Below, in pieces: positions 36,793 to 39,370 of a stretch of 39,370 nt of DNA. A program made the translations under genes and the position numbers. Numbering within the stretch: the stretch's first letter is position 1; every line of letters starts with the position of its first letter. The notes below the pieces were generated by a model. That model ran no database searches and was not told the origin of the DNA. It saw only the letters and a list, made by a program, of their open reading frames with translations. Source of the DNA: an archaeon. GTDB taxonomy: Archaea; Nanobdellota; Nanobdellia; Woesearchaeales; GW2011-AR4. The stretch covers positions 1 through 39,370 of the forward strand of contig NZEC01000010.1 in assembly GCA_002688925.1 (NCBI GenBank). The letters are read 5' to 3'.

Positions 36793-39019
36793 GTCAAAAG
36801 ATTTAGTAAAAAAGCATTTTTATGTTATAATATTATTTCTTATAACCTTGATTTTCTTTTCAGGAATACTAAGTTCTTCAAAAACCTTAAGTAACATACA
36901 CTATGCAAATGATATGACTTTTCAGTCTGAAAATATAAGGAAGTATCTACACGAGTCTGGAACCATCCCACTTTGGACACCATATTTCTATTCTGGACAG
37001 CCATTTATCGGAGTACCAGAACATTACTTATTTGACCTTAATTTTCTGTATATTTTCTTATTCAAAAATATATTTCTTGCTATGAACCTTGCAGTAATAA
37101 GCTACTTTTTTCTCGCTGGACTGGGAATGTATCTTCTTGTTTATGAAATAATGAGGAAACAAAATGCTGCATTTATTGCAGCTCTTATTTTTATGTTCAA
37201 TGGTCTGATGCAAAAATTCGTAATTGGTGGTCATCTCAATATTTTGGAAAGCTATGCATTAATACCTTTTGTTTTTCTCTTTACATATAAATCCCTGTAT
37301 AAAAAAAAATGGTTGAATAATTCTATAATTGCTGCTTTCTTTTTTTCATTAATGGTCTATGCTGGAGGAATAATATTCTTTCTTTATACTGGATTAATAA
37401 TCGGAGTATATATGATCTGGAGCTTAATAGGACGTAATTTTAAAAAAAGAGCGGTAAAGGTGATGCTTGTTTCCATTGTTATAATTACAGTATTAATCGG
37501 CTTGTCAGCATTAAAGCTGCTGCCTATTCTTGAATTCGCAAAAATGTCCAACAGAGGTGCTGGAGTAAGTTATCAGGAATACCTTGGCTATCCAATAGAT
37601 TTAAGTGGCTTATGGAATCACCTGATTAATTTATCATTTAGTGGCGGATTCTCTGGAGCAATAGGCATAACTTCCTTTATATTGTTATTATTAGGATTGC
37701 TATCCTTCAGGAAGAAAATTGTTTTATTTTCTGTTTTATTGATAATACTCTCTATTTTGCTTGCTGCAGGAACATTTGTTGCAAAATTTTTCTACACACT
37801 CCCTGGATTTGGGCAGATGAGGCATATAGAAAGAGTATTAATAATGTTTGTTTTTGCATCTCCATTAATTGCAGCATACGGCTTCAATAATTTAGTTAAT
37901 ATTTTAAGAAACTACAAAAAAAATATCAAAGAAGGGCTGATATTTTCAGTTGTATTGGCGATTTTAGTTATTGAGCTGGTATTATTGCAAAAATTTCCAG
38001 CATCTCTTGAAATTATAGAACCAAATGATATACCGATTGTGAATGAAATAAGTAAAGACCTCAGTGATTTTAGAACCATTAATATTGCACTTTCAGACTT
38101 AATAGGGGCTTCTGGTTACAATTACATGGCTCAGCTTGATATAAGCAGTATTAAAGGTGGTGGTGGCATTTGGTTTAACGACTATGTGGGATATTTAGCG
38201 ATAGCGCAACAGACAAAATCCGCAAAATTATGGGGGCTGCTTAATAACAAGTATGTCATTGCCGGAGAAGAATCTGGAATATCTGGTTTGAAATTCATAG
38301 ACAAGTTTGAAGAATGCGAAAAATGCCCGATAGGAGAGGCTGATGGGCCTTATCTCTATGAAAACACTGAATTTATGCCGCGGGCTTTTTATGTGGATAA
38401 AGGCATTCTTGTTGTTGGAGATAAAAATAATGTTGGACAGATAATATATCCTGTGCTTTTAGATGAAAATTTTAATCCCAGAAAAGCAGTCATAATACAG
38501 GGAAAAGATTCAATAAGCAGCTATAATTCTGAAGAGTTAAAAAATTACGGTGCTATAATAATTTCTGCAGCACTAATCAGTGTAGAGATGGGAATTTTGG
38601 AGAATTATGTTAATAATGGGGGAATTTTGCTTCCTGACATTTTCAATAACAAAAATTCCATAAATGAAAATGACATTAAAGAAATGTTTGAAAGATTAGA
38701 TGGGAATTTTGAAGAGATTGAAATATTGGAATATGAAAGCAACAAGGCTGTTTACAATATTGGCAGCAGAAAGGGCTTTTTGGTTTTAAGCGAGCGCTTC
38801 TCTAATTTCCCTGGCTGGCATGCTTCAGGAAAAGATAAAAAAGAGATACTAAGAGCCAATGGAATAACAACAGCTGTTTTTTCTGATAATGATGAAAAAA
38901 TAACATTTAAATACATGCCTCAGCCTTTTAAAAAAGGCGTAATAATCAGCTCAATAACAGCTATAATATTAATTATTTATTTCAGTTTTAATTTTATAAG
39001 AAAATTGGCTAAAAGATAG
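36767..39019 (+). CDS. YfhO-like polytopic membrane protein
   Basis: About 12 TM segments, TIPLWTPYFYSGQPFIGVPEHYLFD motif, C-terminal soluble domain with FPGWHASGKDKKE; ATG at 36767 overlaps the upstream gene. Confidence 0.7.
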   Translation: MKKVLIISKSKDLVKKHFYVIILFLITLIFFSGILSSSKTLSNIHYANDMTFQSENIRKYLHESGTIPLWTPYFYSGQPFIGVPEHYLFDLNFLYIFLFKNIFLAMNLAVISYFFLAGLGMYLLVYEIMRKQNAAFIAALIFMFNGLMQKFVIGGHLNILESYALIPFVFLFTYKSLYKKKWLNNSIIAAFFFSLMVYAGGIIFFLYTGLIIGVYMIWSLIGRNFKKRAVKVMLVSIVIITVLIGLSALKLLPILEFAKMSNRGAGVSYQEYLGYPIDLSGLWNHLINLSFSGGFSGAIGITSFILLLLGLLSFRKKIVLFSVLLIILSILLAAGTFVAKFFYTLPGFGQMRHIERVLIMFVFASPLIAAYGFNNLVNILRNYKKNIKEGLIFSVVLAILVIELVLLQKFPASLEIIEPNDIPIVNEISKDLSDFRTINIALSDLIGASGYNYMAQLDISSIKGGGGIWFNDYVGYLAIAQQTKSAKLWGLLNNKYVIAGEESGISGLKFIDKFEECEKCPIGEADGPYLYENTEFMPRAFYVDKGILVVGDKNNVGQIIYPVLLDENFNPRKAVIIQGKDSISSYNSEELKNYGAIIISAALISVEMGILENYVNNGGILLPDIFNNKNSINENDIKEMFERLDGNFEEIEILEYESNKAVYNIGSRKGFLVLSERFSNFPGWHASGKDKKEILRANGITTAVFSDNDEKITFKYMPQPFKKGVIISSITAIILIIYFSFNFIRKLAKR

Positions 39020-39370
39020 GTGATTAAAATAAAAATTGACCTGGAAAAAATACTGCTGGCTTTGTTTTTTGCTTTTATCCTGTTTGTAAGCCTTGGAAGC
39101 CTATTTAATCATAATATAAAGCATGAATTCCCATTTGCCTATTTTGCATCTGACGCTTTTCAGCATCAGGTAAGGGCAGAAGCAATCAAGGACATGGGAA
39201 ACTTCAAGTATGAGGCTCCATACATATCTAAAGGCATTGAAGGGATTGAAGGAAGGTACCCTCCTGTGCTTTATCATCTGGCTGTAATCCTGTCTCATGC
39301 TATGGGTGTAGAAACCTATGATTCTATCCTTATTGCTGTGGTATTTTTTGCCATAATCGGAAGTTTTATC
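39020..39370 (+). CDS. 5' part of a GT-C-like membrane protein, runs off the window
   Basis: GTG directly after the previous stop; open to the window end: VIKIKIDLEKILLALFFAFILFVSLGSLFNHNIKHEFPFAYFASDAFQHQVRAEAIKDMGNFKYEAP...; acidic SDAFQHQ motif. Confidence 0.65.
   Translation, partial: MIKIKIDLEKILLALFFAFILFVSLGSLFNHNIKHEFPFAYFASDAFQHQVRAEAIKDMGNFKYEAPYISKGIEGIEGRYPPVLYHLAVILSHAMGVETYDSILIAVVFFAIIGSFI

Overview
This window is archaeal, probably from a DPANN (Woesearchaeota/Pacearchaeota-like) lineage. The evidence is eL42, eS27, aIF2-alpha, Nop10 and GINS genes, an S-layer protein, TATA-type promoters and AT-rich composition. Blocks from left to right: a TrmG10-type methyltransferase; a minus-strand metabolic block (PEP synthase, AroG-type DAHP synthase, PfkB kinase, bacterial-type ThrRS); an AbrB regulator; a MoxR/DUF58/VWA membrane gene cluster; CorA; a GT-C-like membrane protein; the S-layer gene; a radical SAM protein; the GINS/eL42/eS27/aIF2a/Nop10/PAC2 information-processing block; enolase/DUF62/phosphoglycerate mutase; ROK kinase; a truncated Hel308-like helicase; a B12-radical SAM protein; and a surface-glycan cluster that runs off the right edge. 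The most notable signals are these. (1) A probable 13-codon leader peptide, MRAQNFFGFYFYF*, lies just upstream of the DAHP synthase gene. It sits at leaderless spacing from a TATA-like box and is followed by mutually exclusive stem-loops, so it is a candidate Phe/Tyr attenuator in an archaeon. (2) A 95-nt dispersed intergenic element occurs in two gap-free copies (about 87% identical, opposite orientation) with a compensatory base-pair change in a hairpin. Each copy is enclosed by a different inverted-repeat arm pair, and each abuts the 3' end of an ORF, one of which is a truncated helicase. (3) The DUF58 gene is followed by a second, purely synonymous copy of its last codons. All calls come from reading the sequence; no database search or folding program was run.
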